DNA of 64,000 bases. It comes from Gammaproteobacteria bacterium (GTDB lineage Bacteria > Pseudomonadota > Gammaproteobacteria > UBA6429 > Thiohalophilaceae). The notes beneath the pieces are model-generated. The model did no database searches. It was not told where the DNA came from and saw only the letters and a program-made list of their open reading frames with translations. Where the stretch lies: assembly GCA_024641475.1 (NCBI GenBank), contig JAHECZ010000005.1:29808-93807 (forward strand), written 5' to 3'. Below, one piece after another: positions 1 through 10,491 of this stretch. The stretch's first letter is position 1, and every line of letters starts with the position of its first letter. The translations under genes and the position numbers were made by a program.

Positions 1-897
1 CGTTTTATGTTCCATCCAATGCGATTGACGTTCGTTAAAGTCGAGCACCGCATCATACCCTTGTTGTTGCAATCGGTGTTGCCGAACCAGTGCATCAATT
101 AAAACAGGGAGCGCGCGCCCGGGTCTTACTGCCAGATTTATTTGACGAACGGCAATACTCTCAATGGTACGATAAGACTGTTCCGGTGCCAGACGGCGTG
201 GTGCCGGTATGGTTGTCTCCTGCTGGAGATGGATAATTAAATCCAGTTCATGTTGCGGCGTAATTGCGGCGCTGCCATACATGGCAAGGATATTTAATAG
301 TCCCAGAGATCGTACTTCCAGAAAATTGGCCAATACCGGGAAGCACAAGCCGGTCAGACCTTTGTCTGTCGAACGATAAAATACCGGGGCATCATCGGCA
401 ATTAATGCGTGACCTTGCTGGATCAGCTGCAATGCCAGCTCACTCTTGCCGCAACCGGGTGTACCGCTGAGTAACACGCCCATAGCGTGTATGCGCAGAA
501 ACACACCATGGACGTCCTGGGTCGCCGTCAGGGTTTCTGCCAGATGAAACGCCAACGTTTGCTGAATGTGCAATGCTGAACAGCTGCTATAGAGACAAGG
601 TACAGGCACGCTGATGAGCGGGGTAGTGGCAGTATCACTTATTATTATAAGGCGCGGGGCACTATGCGGGTTTTTTTCCCATAGTTGCAACGCAGCGGGC
701 AATGATTCCAGTTGGGCGGAATTAATTACGATGAGTTGTGGTGAATGTTCTGCATCCAGGGTTCCAATCCACGGACGCAATGGTTGTGTTGGACATAAAA
801 TTAATGCTGACGCAGCGGTGTGTTCTTCGAGCCACTGTAATTGCAAACTTTGCGCAAAGCGTGCCTGTAACTCACCAAGGGTAAGCTGGGCTCGCAT
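1..897 (-). CDS. hprK: HPr kinase/phosphorylase, C-terminus cut by window edge
   Basis: Minus-strand reading from ATG at 897 gives MRAQLTLGELQARFAQSL..., with Walker A-like GVLLSGTPGCGKSELALQLIQQGHALIADD typical of HprK/P; adjacent to ptsN. Not in ORF track because it runs off the edge. Confidence 0.88.
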   Translation of the reverse strand, partial: MRAQLTLGELQARFAQSLQLQWLEEHTAASALILCPTQPLRPWIGTLDAEHSPQLIVINSAQLESLPAALQLWEKNPHSAPRLIIISDTATTPLISVPVPCLYSSCSALHIQQTLAFHLAETLTATQDVHGVFLRIHAMGVLLSGTPGCGKSELALQLIQQGHALIADDAPVFYRSTDKGLTGLCFPVLANFLEVRSLGLLNILAMYGSAAITPQHELDLIIHLQQETTIPAPRRLAPEQSYRTIESIAVRQINLAVRPGRALPVLIDALVRQHRLQQQGYDAVLDFNERQSHWMEHKT

Positions 898-899
898 GC

Positions 900-1364
900 T
901 TAATGGGTTGTTTGCCAATCTACAAACAGTTGATGTAATGCCTGGGATGATTCGGCAGCCCGTAATTTTTCACGCATGGCGGGATCCCGAAATAATTGCG
1001 CCAGTTGCGCCAGGGTTTGCAGATGTTCTGCACTGGAGTCTTCCGGCACTAACAAAGCAAATAATAAGTCCACGGGTTGTTTGTCGTTAGCATCAAAATC
1101 AACGCCGGCATTCAATTTTATAAAGGCTCCCATTGGGCGCTGAAAATTTTTCAGACGCCCGTGGGGAATCGCGACACCATGTCCAACTCCGGTTGCACCA
1201 AGGCGTTCGCGTGCCAGTAGACTGGTAAAAACATCGGTGCCAGTGAGTGCAGCGGAGTCGCCCTGACTGATCAGGTTGCTCAGAAACTCCAGCGCGCGTT
1301 TCTTGCTCTGTGCATCAATATTACAAGCAATCCGCTCAGGCGAGATAAGTTCAGCGAGTTGCAT
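900..1364 (-). CDS. ptsN: PTS IIA-like nitrogen regulatory protein PtsN
   Basis: 154 aa EIIA-Ntr-like (GVGHGVAIPHGRL active-site region), next to hpf and rpoN. Confidence 0.93.
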   Translation of the reverse strand: MQLAELISPERIACNIDAQSKKRALEFLSNLISQGDSAALTGTDVFTSLLARERLGATGVGHGVAIPHGRLKNFQRPMGAFIKLNAGVDFDANDKQPVDLLFALLVPEDSSAEHLQTLAQLAQLFRDPAMREKLRAAESSQALHQLFVDWQTTH

Positions 1365-1382
1365 ATAAAATAAATCTCTAAA

Positions 1383-1706
1383 TCACGTAGGGTGCTTTTG
1401 CGAGCGACCTTCGCTGCGATGATGATCAGTGAGTTTTTCTTTATGCTTCTTGATTTGTCGGTCCAGCTTGTCCGCCAGCATATCAATGGCAGCATACATA
1501 TCTGCTTCGGTTGCATCAGCAAAGACATCTGCGCCGCTGATATGTACCGTAGCTTCCGCCTTGTGACGCAATTTCTCTACAGTCAGAACAACATGGACAT
1601 TGGTGACATGATCAAAATGGCGTTCCAATTTTTCAAATTTGCTTTGCACATAGGTCTGCAGAGCCGGGGTAATATCAATATGATGGCCGGTGATATCTAA
1701 TTGCAT
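1383..1706 (-). CDS. hpf: Ribosome hibernation promoting factor (short form)
   Basis: 107 aa, MQLDITGHHIDITPALQTYVQSKFEKLERHFD; canonical position between rpoN and ptsN. Confidence 0.95.
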   Translation of the reverse strand: MQLDITGHHIDITPALQTYVQSKFEKLERHFDHVTNVHVVLTVEKLRHKAEATVHISGADVFADATEADMYAAIDMLADKLDRQIKKHKEKLTDHHRSEGRSQKHPT

Positions 1707-1741
1707 AGTGTTAAACTCCCATCGTTGTGTGTTGATTTTGG

Positions 1742-3223
1742 TTAGGCTAGCCGTTTACGTTCATTAGAAGGTGGAATTACCAGCGCCTCGCGGTATTTTG
1801 CCACGGTGCGGCGTGCGACATTGATACCTTGCTCCGAGAGGATGGATGCCAGCTTGCTGTCACTCAGGGGCTTGGACGGATTTTCCGCCGCCACCAGTTT
1901 TTTAATCAAGGCGCGAATTGCCGTCGCGGAACATTCGCCGCCGTCGTTGGTGGAGACATGGCTGGAGAAAAAATATTTCAGTTCGAAAATGCCGCGCGGG
2001 GTGTGCATATATTTTTTAGTGGTGACGCGTGAGATGGTGGACTCATGCATCCCGACCGCTTCGGCGACATCGTGTAATACCAGCGCTTTCATGGCTTCAT
2101 CACCATGATCGAAGAAGCCGCGCTGCTGATCGACAATACAGCGCGCCACTTTTAATAACGTTTCACTGCGGCTGGCCAGACTTTTAATAAACCAGCGCGC
2201 TTCCTGCAGGTGGTTCTTGATGTAATTGGTATCTGCACTGTTGTGAGCCTGTTTCATCATTTGTGCATAGTGAGGATTGATGCGTACCTTGGGTGCCGCC
2301 TCCGGATTTAGCTCTACGCGCCATTGATTACGTACCTTACGCACAATGACATCCGGGATGATGTATTCGGGCTTGGAGGCGGTAATCTGCCCGCCCGGAC
2401 GGGGGTTTAATGACTGTATCAGGTGTATTATCTGGCGGAGTTGATCCTCGTCAATCTTCATGCGGCGCTGTAATTGCGGGTAATCATGTTCGGCCAACAG
2501 GGCAAAATGCTGCTCAATCAGCTCTAGTGCCTGTTCACGCCATAGCGTTTCTGTCGGAAGCTGACGTAATTGCAGCAACAGGCTTTCGCGCAGATCGCGT
2601 GCAGCCACCCCGGGTGGGTCAAAATTCTGGATACGGTGCAAGACGGCGGTGATTTCATCGAGTTCAACATCCAGCTCTTCAGGCAGTGACAATTGAATTT
2701 CTTCCACGGCGACACTGAGATACCCGTCTTCATTAATGGAATCAATAATGGCTGTTGCGATCATTTGATCCGTTTCGCTAAAGGGGGTCAGTTCCATTTG
2801 CCAGCGTAAGTGATCTTGCAGGCTTTCTCCGGCCGTATCGGACACTTCGTATTCCCGATCATCGTCACTGCTGCCACTGCTGCTGGTGCTGCCCATCGGC
2901 TCATAACTGTCATCCCAGCTGTCGCTGGTATCGGGGAATTCCTCGGCCGCACTGCTCGATTCCTGGACTGATTCAGTCTCAGATTCAGTCGATGCTGAGG
3001 CGGGGCTTGTCTCCTGGCCGGCGGCGAGACCGCCTTCATGTGGTAAGGGCTCAAAACTGGTTTCGCTATCGTCAGCAATTTCCAGCAGTGGATTGGTCTC
3101 CAGCGCACTTTGAATTTCCTGCTGTAACTCCAATGTGGAGAGTTGCAACAGCTTGATTGCCTGTTGCAATTGCGGAGTCATGGTCAAATGTTGACCGAGG
3201 CGTAGTTGTAAGGCTTGTTTCAT
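1742..3223 (-). CDS. rpoN: RNA polymerase sigma-54 factor
   Basis: [30 protein letters not shown]-terminus and [11 protein letters not shown] RpoN box; start set at internal Met rather than the upstream Met of the ORF track. Confidence 0.97.
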   Translation of the reverse strand: MKQALQLRLGQHLTMTPQLQQAIKLLQLSTLELQQEIQSALETNPLLEIADDSETSFEPLPHEGGLAAGQETSPASASTESETESVQESSSAAEEFPDTSDSWDDSYEPMGSTSSSGSSDDDREYEVSDTAGESLQDHLRWQMELTPFSETDQMIATAIIDSINEDGYLSVAVEEIQLSLPEELDVELDEITAVLHRIQNFDPPGVAARDLRESLLLQLRQLPTETLWREQALELIEQHFALLAEHDYPQLQRRMKIDEDQLRQIIHLIQSLNPRPGGQITASKPEYIIPDVIVRKVRNQWRVELNPEAAPKVRINPHYAQMMKQAHNSADTNYIKNHLQEARWFIKSLASRSETLLKVARCIVDQQRGFFDHGDEAMKALVLHDVAEAVGMHESTISRVTTKKYMHTPRGIFELKYFFSSHVSTNDGGECSATAIRALIKKLVAAENPSKPLSDSKLASILSEQGINVARRTVAKYREALVIPPSNERKRLA

Positions 3224-3309
3224 GGGTTCCAGACAGTCTGGCCTGGCTATCATTATTGCCGACCGTAAGGGAATTCTAGCGTATTTAGTCCGGGCTGTAG
3301 AGGTTTATC

Positions 3310-4035
3310 TCAAAGGCTGAAATTCTCACCCAAATAGACCTGACGAACTTGCTTATCTGCCAGCAAGACACTGGGTTCGCCTTGGGCAATGACTTCCCCC
3401 GCGTTGATTATGTATCCCCGATCACAGATTTTGAGCGTTTCCCTTACGTTATGGTCGGTTATCAGGATGCCAATGCCGCGATTTTTCAGATGCTGAATAA
3501 TGCCCTGGATATCGAGTACGGAAATGGGGTCAACACCGGCAAAAGGCTCGTCAAGCAGGATGAACCGTGGTCGTGTCGCCAGGGCGCGGGCAATTTCGAC
3601 CCGGCGGCGTTCGCCACCGGAAAGACTCATGCCCAGGCTGTTCCTGACATGACCGATGTGCAGTTCTTCCAGCAATTCTTCCATGTCCTGTTCTTGCTGC
3701 AGGGGGCTTAATTCCTGACGGGTTTGCAGGATGGCCAGGATATTTTCTGCCACGGATAATTTGCGAAATACCGATGGTTCCTGGGGCAAATAACCGATTC
3801 CGAGCCGGGCCCGGGCATGCATGGGCAGCATGGTGATGTCGCGTTCATCGATGGCAATCGATCCCTGGTCCGAATTGATCAGTCCCACCACCATGTAAAA
3901 CGAGGTGGTTTTACCCGCACCGTTGGGTCCCAATAGCCCGACCACTTCACCGCTTTGAATGTGAAAAGAGACGTTTTTAACGACTGTGCGTTGTTTATAA
4001 CGTTTCGCCAGACCGTAGGCATTCAGGGTGTTCAT
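3310..4035 (-). CDS. lptB: LPS export ABC transporter ATP-binding protein LptB
   Basis: 241 aa ABC ATPase ([24 protein letters not shown]), adjacent to lptA/lptC. Confidence 0.96.
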   Translation of the reverse strand: MNTLNAYGLAKRYKQRTVVKNVSFHIQSGEVVGLLGPNGAGKTTSFYMVVGLINSDQGSIAIDERDITMLPMHARARLGIGYLPQEPSVFRKLSVAENILAILQTRQELSPLQQEQDMEELLEELHIGHVRNSLGMSLSGGERRRVEIARALATRPRFILLDEPFAGVDPISVLDIQGIIQHLKNRGIGILITDHNVRETLKICDRGYIINAGEVIAQGEPSVLLADKQVRQVYLGENFSL

Positions 4036-4562
4036 GGCTTGGGTTTATCCACGGCTGGTTTACTGTCCTTTTTTTCATTGGGCTGAATAATTGCGTGCAC
4101 GCGCGAGTCGCTGCCGGGATCTTTGTGGGCTTTGACGACACTGTTGAGCGTGTCATATTCAATGTGATCGCCCTGAAATAAATTATTGCCCTGGGTAACC
4201 TGGGCATTGGTCTGCAACAATAGCCGTTCTTGCGCGGCGTAATATTCCATATATTCCGCCCGTGAGCGAACCAGATCATTTTGGTTATCCGGCAGCTGTT
4301 CGAGAATGGCAGGTTTGCCACGAATAACAATGACATCCAGCTTGCCGCCACGCATTTGCACGGATACTTCCTCGGCATCAATCTTCAGACTGCCTTGTTG
4401 CAGATGGACATTACCCTGATACAGACTGGTTGCCTGCTTTTCATTGATCTCGACGCGATCAGCTTGCAGGTGGATGGGCTGTTCGCGGTCAGTTTGCAAA
4501 GCCAGCACAGGGGAGGCGCAAAGGCATAAAGAGGCAAGCAAACAGGACTTAACGCGGTACAT
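4032..4562 (-). CDS. lptA: LPS transport periplasmic protein LptA
   Basis: OstA-like repeat protein with signal peptide ([21 protein letters not shown]); position between lptB and lptC. Confidence 0.92.
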   Translation of the reverse strand: MYRVKSCLLASLCLCASPVLALQTDREQPIHLQADRVEINEKQATSLYQGNVHLQQGSLKIDAEEVSVQMRGGKLDVIVIRGKPAILEQLPDNQNDLVRSRAEYMEYYAAQERLLLQTNAQVTQGNNLFQGDHIEYDTLNSVVKAHKDPGSDSRVHAIIQPNEKKDSKPAVDKPKP

Positions 4563-5115
4563 AGATTCCCTTGGCATTGGCATCGAGCACCAGTGTGCCC
4601 TTGGTGAGATTCAAGTGCATACCGGTGGCTGAAATGGTACTGTTTTTTGCGAGGATGTCCACCATGACCTTGCTATCGGCAGTGCGCCGCGTCAAATCGA
4701 TCTGAATTTCCTGAGTTTGCAATTGCATCAACTCGTTTTTATCGGCGGGTTGATTGGCCAGTACCACACTACCTTGCAGCGTGAGCACATCACGATTGAG
4801 AAACACGATCCCGGTTTGAGCAGAAGCCTGCCAGGGCAGAGTCGAGTCTTTCAAAAATTGAATCTCCGGATATTGCATATGCACGGTGTCATCATCCGGA
4901 AAATGCTCGACCCGATTGGCCTTGAGTTTGTAATAGGGTTTGCCGGCCGGGTCGAATACCGTCGCATTAAAATCAGTGACGAAATAATCCGGGATGTGCT
5001 GCAACTCTGCCGGCACAAGCGGCCCACGAGTTTCCACCGTTTGTAACAACCAGCGCGTGAACAGGGCGATGGCCAGCACCACCAATAACATAACCAGATA
5101 ACGCCAGCGTGCCAT
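4549..5115 (-). CDS. lptC: LPS export system protein LptC
   Basis: 188 aa, N-terminal TM helix and LptC-like beta domain; position between kdsC and lptA. Confidence 0.9.
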   Translation of the reverse strand: MARWRYLVMLLVVLAIALFTRWLLQTVETRGPLVPAELQHIPDYFVTDFNATVFDPAGKPYYKLKANRVEHFPDDDTVHMQYPEIQFLKDSTLPWQASAQTGIVFLNRDVLTLQGSVVLANQPADKNELMQLQTQEIQIDLTRRTADSKVMVDILAKNSTISATGMHLNLTKGTLVLDANAKGIYVPR

Positions 5116-5121
5116 GGCCCG

Positions 5122-5643
5122 CTAGCTGAAAGAATGCAACTGTTTTTCCAAAGTACCCTGCGCTTGCATGATCAATTCACATACATCACGTGCAGCGCCC
5201 CGTCCGCCAGGGTGTTCGGTTATCCAATGCGCATGTTGTTTCACCAGGGGATGGGCATCGGCAACCGCAATGGCCAAACCGGCGCGGCGCAACACTGGTA
5301 GATCGATCACGTCATCACCGACATAGGCAGTTTGTTCGGGTTGCAGATTGAGTTTGCCGATTAAATCCAGGTAACCGCTCAGCTTGTCGAGCTTACCTTG
5401 ATAGACATGCTTGATATCGAGATTTGCCATGCGATGGTTAACGACCTGCGAATTGCGTGCAGTGATAATGGCAATTTCGACACCGGTGCGTTGTAACAAT
5501 TTCATTCCCAATCCATCGCGGGCGTAGAAGGCTTTGTATTCCATGCCATTGTCACCAAAGAACAGGCTGCCGTCGGTGAGTACACCGTCGACATCGAAGA
5601 CGACAAGTTTGATTTGGGCGGCTTTGGCGAGAATATCTTGCAT
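5122..5643 (-). CDS. kdsC: 3-deoxy-D-manno-octulosonate 8-phosphate phosphatase
   Basis: HAD motif VVFDVDGVLTDGSLFFGDNG; 173 aa. Confidence 0.95.
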   Translation of the reverse strand: MQDILAKAAQIKLVVFDVDGVLTDGSLFFGDNGMEYKAFYARDGLGMKLLQRTGVEIAIITARNSQVVNHRMANLDIKHVYQGKLDKLSGYLDLIGKLNLQPEQTAYVGDDVIDLPVLRRAGLAIAVADAHPLVKQHAHWITEHPGGRGAARDVCELIMQAQGTLEKQLHSFS

Positions 5644-5658
5644 GGCTCAAGTGGGCAG

Positions 5659-6633
5659 TTAAATCACGCCGGATCGTAACAGATCATGCATATTAATGGC
5701 GCCTACCAGATTGTTATCGGCATCGATAACCGGCAAGGCATTCACGCGTTTGCTTTCCATCACTTGCAAGGCCTCGGCTGCCAGCTGTTCCGGTTGAATC
5801 GCTTTGCAGGGACTGGTCATGACACTGGCAATGTTAACCTGCTGAACATTGATCTGGCCGTGATCGAGGACGCGGCGCAAATCCCCATCGGTGAAGACCC
5901 CCAGTAATTTGCCATGTCTATCGACAATCGTTGTCATACCCAGGCCTTTGCCGGTCATTTCGACCAGGGCGGTGGCCAGAGTGGCATCGGCATAGACTTT
6001 GGGGATGGCTGTATCACGATGCATGATATCGGCAACATGTAATAGCAGGCGTTTACCCAGGCGACCACCGGGATGGGAGCGCGCAAAATCATCGGCGGTA
6101 AAACCGCGTGATTCCAGCAAAGCGACAGCCAATGCATCGCCCATCACGAGGGCAGCCGTGGTGCTTGACGTGGGTGCCAGCCCCAGTGGACAAGCTTCTT
6201 TGGCGACACTGACATCCAGATTGACATCGGCTGCGCGTGACAAGCGTGAGTTCGGATTACCGGTCATGCTAATGAGTGGCACGCCCAGACGTTTGATCAA
6301 CGGGACGATCGTGAGGATTTCATCGGTTTCACCGGAGTTGGACAGGGTGAGTACCACGTCTTTGGGCGTGATCATGCCCAGATCGCCATGACTGGCTTCG
6401 CCGGGGTGTACGAAAAACGCCGGGCTGCCGGTGCTGGCCAGGGTCGCCGCGATCTTGTTGGCAATGTGACCGGACTTGCCCATACCGACGACAACAATGC
6501 GCCCCTGGCAGTGCAGCATCAGTTCGCAGGCTTTAACAAAAGTCTGATCGATACGCGTCGTCAGTGCAGTGATTGCGCTGGATTCTGTCTCAATGACCGC
6601 TCTACCGAGCAAAATGACGTTGTGTGAATCCAT
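5659..6633 (-). CDS. kdsD: Arabinose-5-phosphate isomerase (SIS + CBS domains)
   Basis: GMGKSGHIANKIAATLASTGSPAFFVHPGEASHGDLGM; start at MDSHNVILLGRAV is more likely than the upstream Met. Confidence 0.94.
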   Translation of the reverse strand: MDSHNVILLGRAVIETESSAITALTTRIDQTFVKACELMLHCQGRIVVVGMGKSGHIANKIAATLASTGSPAFFVHPGEASHGDLGMITPKDVVLTLSNSGETDEILTIVPLIKRLGVPLISMTGNPNSRLSRAADVNLDVSVAKEACPLGLAPTSSTTAALVMGDALAVALLESRGFTADDFARSHPGGRLGKRLLLHVADIMHRDTAIPKVYADATLATALVEMTGKGLGMTTIVDRHGKLLGVFTDGDLRRVLDHGQINVQQVNIASVMTSPCKAIQPEQLAAEALQVMESKRVNALPVIDADNNLVGAINMHDLLRSGVI

Positions 6634-6637
6634 AAAG

Positions 6638-6847
6638 TTAACTGCGGGGTTTTTCCGGATAACCGATCTCGGCAAGGTTTGCCGTCAATGCCGGGCGTGA
6701 CAGGGTAGTGCCGTTAACAGTGACCTGACCAGTCGCAATGTCGACAGCGATGCTGCTAACACCGGCAAGTGTTGCCAGGCTTTCCTGTATGCGTGTGACG
6801 CAGCCGCCGCATTTAATATTTTGCGCCAGGATTATTTCTTGTGACAT
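6638..6847 (-). CDS. Heavy-metal-associated (HMA) domain protein, CopZ-like
   Basis: 69 aa with IKCGGCVTRIQ metal-binding motif. Confidence 0.8.
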   Translation of the reverse strand: MSQEIILAQNIKCGGCVTRIQESLATLAGVSSIAVDIATGQVTVNGTTLSRPALTANLAEIGYPEKPRS

Positions 6848-6858
6848 CGCAACCGTCC

Positions 6859-7836
6859 TTAACCATGTGCAACATTAAAATACAGTATCACCAGGTAGGC
6901 GATAAAACCACTCAATAATATGGCACCTTCGGCGCGCCGCAATCGGGCCGGACCACGGAAGCCGTATGCCAGTGCAAACAAGAGTATCGTCATGCCGATC
7001 ATATACGGGTAATCACGTTGCAATACCGCGTCTTCAATCACCAGCGGGGAGATGATGCCGGGAATACCCAATACCCCAAACAAATTGAAAATATTCGATC
7101 CAATGACATTGCCGATGGCGATGTCGGGTTCATGTTTGTGTGCACTCATGATCGAAGCGGCTAATTCGGGCAGGCTGGTGCCGATAGCCACAATCGTCAA
7201 TCCGATGATCAGATCACTGACACCAAACCATTGGGCGATGGCGACAGCACCGTAGACCAGCAAGCGCGAACTGACGATGAGCAACACCAAGCCGAGCACG
7301 ACCCACCATGCGGCCAGATTTCGCGATAATTTGGGCAATGTTGCGGCAAACTCGCTCGCCAGTGGTTCTGCTTTGGCGCGGCGTTTGCCGAGTTTGACTA
7401 GCCAGGTAAGTGTGATGAGCAGACCGGTTAGCAAGATGATGCCATCGCTGCGACTCAGAAATCCGTCGAGGAGTAAGGCCAGTGTCGCCAGCATGACGAG
7501 AAACAGAATCGGATATTCACCACGAATGATTTCTGAGCGGATATGCAGCGGTGTAATGATAGCGGTCGTACCCAGAACCAAACCGATATTGGCAATATTC
7601 GATCCCAAGGCGTTGCCAACTGCCAGACCAGCATTACCTTGCAAAGCGGCGACGGCTGAGACGACTAATTCAGGTGCGGACGTACCGAAACCCACAATCG
7701 TTAAGCCAATGATTAACGGTGACACGCCCAGATGCCGCGCCAGTGCCGCGGCGCCATCGACAAATCGATCCGCAGACCAAACCAATAAAATGAAACCGGC
7801 CAGCAGCGCGAGCGACGGTAAAAGCAGCGAGCTCAT
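6859..7836 (-). CDS. yrbG: Calcium/sodium antiporter, YrbG family
   Basis: Two repeats GFGTSAPELVVS / AIGTSLPELAAS, multi-TM, next to kdsD as in E. coli. Confidence 0.92.
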   Translation of the reverse strand: MSSLLLPSLALLAGFILLVWSADRFVDGAAALARHLGVSPLIIGLTIVGFGTSAPELVVSAVAALQGNAGLAVGNALGSNIANIGLVLGTTAIITPLHIRSEIIRGEYPILFLVMLATLALLLDGFLSRSDGIILLTGLLITLTWLVKLGKRRAKAEPLASEFAATLPKLSRNLAAWWVVLGLVLLIVSSRLLVYGAVAIAQWFGVSDLIIGLTIVAIGTSLPELAASIMSAHKHEPDIAIGNVIGSNIFNLFGVLGIPGIISPLVIEDAVLQRDYPYMIGMTILLFALAYGFRGPARLRRAEGAILLSGFIAYLVILYFNVAHG

Positions 7837-8624
7837 TATTTCGTAGGTGCTCCGCCTTGCAGTTCTTTTTCGAGTTCGTCTTCCAGCTGGCGGTCTTCTT
7901 TGGTGGCCTGTGGAATTTTTTCAGCAGGCGGATTGCCATCATGGATCAGATTGGCGCGATACTGATAGTAAGCGTCACGCATAAAGACGTACGGATCAAT
8001 GCCGGATTTATCCATCGTGCGCGACGCTTCCAGATAACTGGCACGTTTATCAATCAGTCGCAGCAGAACAGCGCCATTGCGAGTGTTAATGTCATCGATA
8101 TACATCACTGGATCGGTTTTCCAGTCGACGGGGATGCTCGCGGTGTCGCGCAGTGTGCTTGGTCCGAGGAAAGGTAACACCATATAAGGTCCATCGCCCA
8201 CGCCCCAGGTGGCCAGTGTTTGGCCGAAATCTTCCTTGTGTTTGGGGAGATCCAATTCTGTGGCGACATCGAACAGACCGTAGACGCCGATGATGGAATT
8301 GACAATCAAACGGGCAAAATCCTGTACCGCCTGGGCAAATTTGAATTGCAAAATATCATTGATGATCACGGCCACATCATCAAGATTGCTGAAAAAATTG
8401 GCGGTGCCACGTTGTAACGCAACCGGCACATAATCTTTATAAGCCTGGGCCACCGGACGGCCTACCGCACGATCCACGGTATCATTAAAGTTATATATCG
8501 AACGGTTGACGGATTCCCATGGATCCCGTGTATCCGGCGAGGTGGCCGTAGCGCAGGCGGCACTGAGGATCGCGATGCCAAGTAACAAGCCGAAGTTGTG
8601 AAATATCCGTATGTGATTATGCAT
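7836..8624 (-). CDS. mlaA: MlaA/VacJ outer-membrane lipoprotein
   Basis: Lipobox LSAACA; DPWESVNRSIYNFNDTVDRAVGRPVAQAYKDYVP typical of VacJ/MlaA. Confidence 0.95.
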   Translation of the reverse strand: MHNHIRIFHNFGLLLGIAILSAACATATSPDTRDPWESVNRSIYNFNDTVDRAVGRPVAQAYKDYVPVALQRGTANFFSNLDDVAVIINDILQFKFAQAVQDFARLIVNSIIGVYGLFDVATELDLPKHKEDFGQTLATWGVGDGPYMVLPFLGPSTLRDTASIPVDWKTDPVMYIDDINTRNGAVLLRLIDKRASYLEASRTMDKSGIDPYVFMRDAYYQYRANLIHDGNPPAEKIPQATKEDRQLEDELEKELQGGAPTK

Positions 8625-8626
8625 TC

Positions 8627-8812
8627 CTAGATCGCTTCTGTTTTGGTGGCACCACAGCGTGCACAGGTATAAACCGTGAGTAGTTTACCTTGTTTTACGT
8701 CGAAACGACGCGACTTCTCCACGAGCCATTTATGAAAACCACGCTGACATAAGGCACGTCCCTGGAATTTTTCCGAGAGTTTGGGTTTCTTGAATGGTAG
8801 TACGTCACCCAT
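8627..8812 (-). CDS. Small putative zinc-ribbon protein
   Basis: 61 aa with LCQRGFHKW ... CARCGATK, three Cys and one His arranged as a possible zinc knuckle; directly upstream of mlaA. Confidence 0.65.
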   Translation of the reverse strand: MGDVLPFKKPKLSEKFQGRALCQRGFHKWLVEKSRRFDVKQGKLLTVYTCARCGATKTEAI

Positions 8813-8937
8813 AGATTACCTGCTGTTTAAATACGTCATCTCGTTAGTTAAGTCGCGATTCAGGTTAACACCCTAGAGTGTCAAATCATTACGCATTCCG
8901 GTTAGTATAATCCATGACAGGGTAAGTATCGAACGAG

Positions 8938-9603
8938 ATGGCCATGCATGATTATCGAATTCTGGTTGGTGCGGCAGGATGGCAACACGCTGCCTGGCAG
9001 GAGGACTTCTATCCTGAGGGGCTGCCCGACGAGTGGACCCTGGGTTTTTACGGCAATGAATTTAAAGTCATATTGCTACCGGCAGTGGCGTGGCCGATTG
9101 ATGTCAGGGCGGTGCAGCGATTAGTACAGGATTCCGGAGAATCACTGGCATTTCTGTGTGAGTTGCCATTGGCACGATGCCGCCGTGAGTTACTTGCAAA
9201 TAATCAGCAAGTACTTCAGGCGTTTGGTCCGCGCTTACTCGGTGTGATCCTGCCGTTGGCCGGCGTGACTGCACTACCTGAATTAGCGGGAGAACTTGCG
9301 CAATCACATCGTGTTTGTATCGATGCGGGCTTTACAGTAAATCAGCTCGAAGCAATTCTGCAGCAGGATGAACGACTTGGGGTTTGCTGGCATGGAACGA
9401 GCGATAATCAGGAGTTACGTCACGGTCGTTTGACCTGTGCACGCATTCGCAGTGAGGGCATGACCCTGCGCAATCTGCGAAATATATTAGAGAGGTTGCT
9501 GGCAGTTCAAGATCCGCAGCGTTATCTGGCGGTGATTTTTGAAGGTGACCCGCCTTCAATTGAAGTGATGCGCCAGGCAATGATGTTATTGGATTTACTC
9601 TGA
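8938..9603 (+). CDS. DUF72-like (YecE-like) protein, short/divergent
   Basis: N-terminus ILVGAAGWQHAAWQEDFYPEGLPDEWTLGFYGNEFK resembles the DUF72 start; 221 aa. Confidence 0.65.
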   Translation: MAMHDYRILVGAAGWQHAAWQEDFYPEGLPDEWTLGFYGNEFKVILLPAVAWPIDVRAVQRLVQDSGESLAFLCELPLARCRRELLANNQQVLQAFGPRLLGVILPLAGVTALPELAGELAQSHRVCIDAGFTVNQLEAILQQDERLGVCWHGTSDNQELRHGRLTCARIRSEGMTLRNLRNILERLLAVQDPQRYLAVIFEGDPPSIEVMRQAMMLLDLL

Positions 9604-9648
9604 GAAAAACCAGCCTACTGATTGTCAGTATGCGTACGACAAGGCACA

Positions 9649-10491
9649 ATGCATTCAATGATGACACCAGCCAACCCTCACGTTGTTGAAGTTAGACAGA
9701 TGCGCTTTGTGCGTGGTAAGCGCATGATCTTCGATGGCGTGGATCTCGATATCCAGCGCGGCAAGATCACTGCCATCATGGGACCATCTGGTACCGGCAA
9801 AACCACCTTGTTGCGACTCATCGGTGGACAATTGCGACCCGATGCCGGTTCGATCATGGTCGAAGGCCAGCAAGTGGATAAATTAGGCCATACCGCCTTG
9901 TATCAATTACGCAAGCGCATGGGCATGTTGTTTCAGAACGGTGCGTTACTCACCGACATGAATGTGTTTGACAACGTGGCATTTCCACTGCGTGAACACA
10001 CCAAGTTACCCGAAGCCCTGATTCGCGATCTGGTGCTGATGAAATTACATGCAGTTGGTTTGCGTGGAGCCTGGCAATTGATGCCCAGCGAATTATCCGG
10101 CGGCATGTCGCGTCGCGTGGCGCTGGCACGTGCGATAGCACTTGATCCGATGATTATGATGTACGACGAGCCGTTCACCGGGCAAGACCCGATCTCCATG
10201 GGCGTGTTGGTGCGCTTGATACGGCAACTCAATGATGCGCTTGGGCTGACGAGTGTCATCGTCTCGCATGATATTGCCGAGACCAGAAGTATCGCGGATT
10301 ACATTTATTTGCTATCCAACGGCAAAGTTGTGGCACATGGCACATCGGACGAGCTGGATCGATCCGAATCGGAATGGGCACAACAATTTTTAAAAGGGCT
10401 GTCGGATGGGCCGGTGCCGTTTCATTATCCCGCGGAAGATTATCGTCGCGACATGTTGGCCGGCGAGAATGTCGTGGTGAGCAACCGATGA
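9649..10491 (+). CDS. mlaF: Phospholipid ABC transporter ATP-binding protein MlaF
   Basis: Walker [19 protein letters not shown], signature [19 protein letters not shown]; followed by mlaE. Confidence 0.95.
   Translation: MHSMMTPANPHVVEVRQMRFVRGKRMIFDGVDLDIQRGKITAIMGPSGTGKTTLLRLIGGQLRPDAGSIMVEGQQVDKLGHTALYQLRKRMGMLFQNGALLTDMNVFDNVAFPLREHTKLPEALIRDLVLMKLHAVGLRGAWQLMPSELSGGMSRRVALARAIALDPMIMMYDEPFTGQDPISMGVLVRLIRQLNDALGLTSVIVSHDIAETRSIADYIYLLSNGKVVAHGTSDELDRSESEWAQQFLKGLSDGPVPFHYPAEDYRRDMLAGENVVVSNR

Noticed and set aside
614-1090. 158-aa plus-strand ORF
   Set aside because: Antisense to hprK/ptsN; no recognisable domain.
7277-7846. 189-aa plus-strand ORF
   Set aside because: Antisense to the YrbG antiporter; low-complexity shadow translation.
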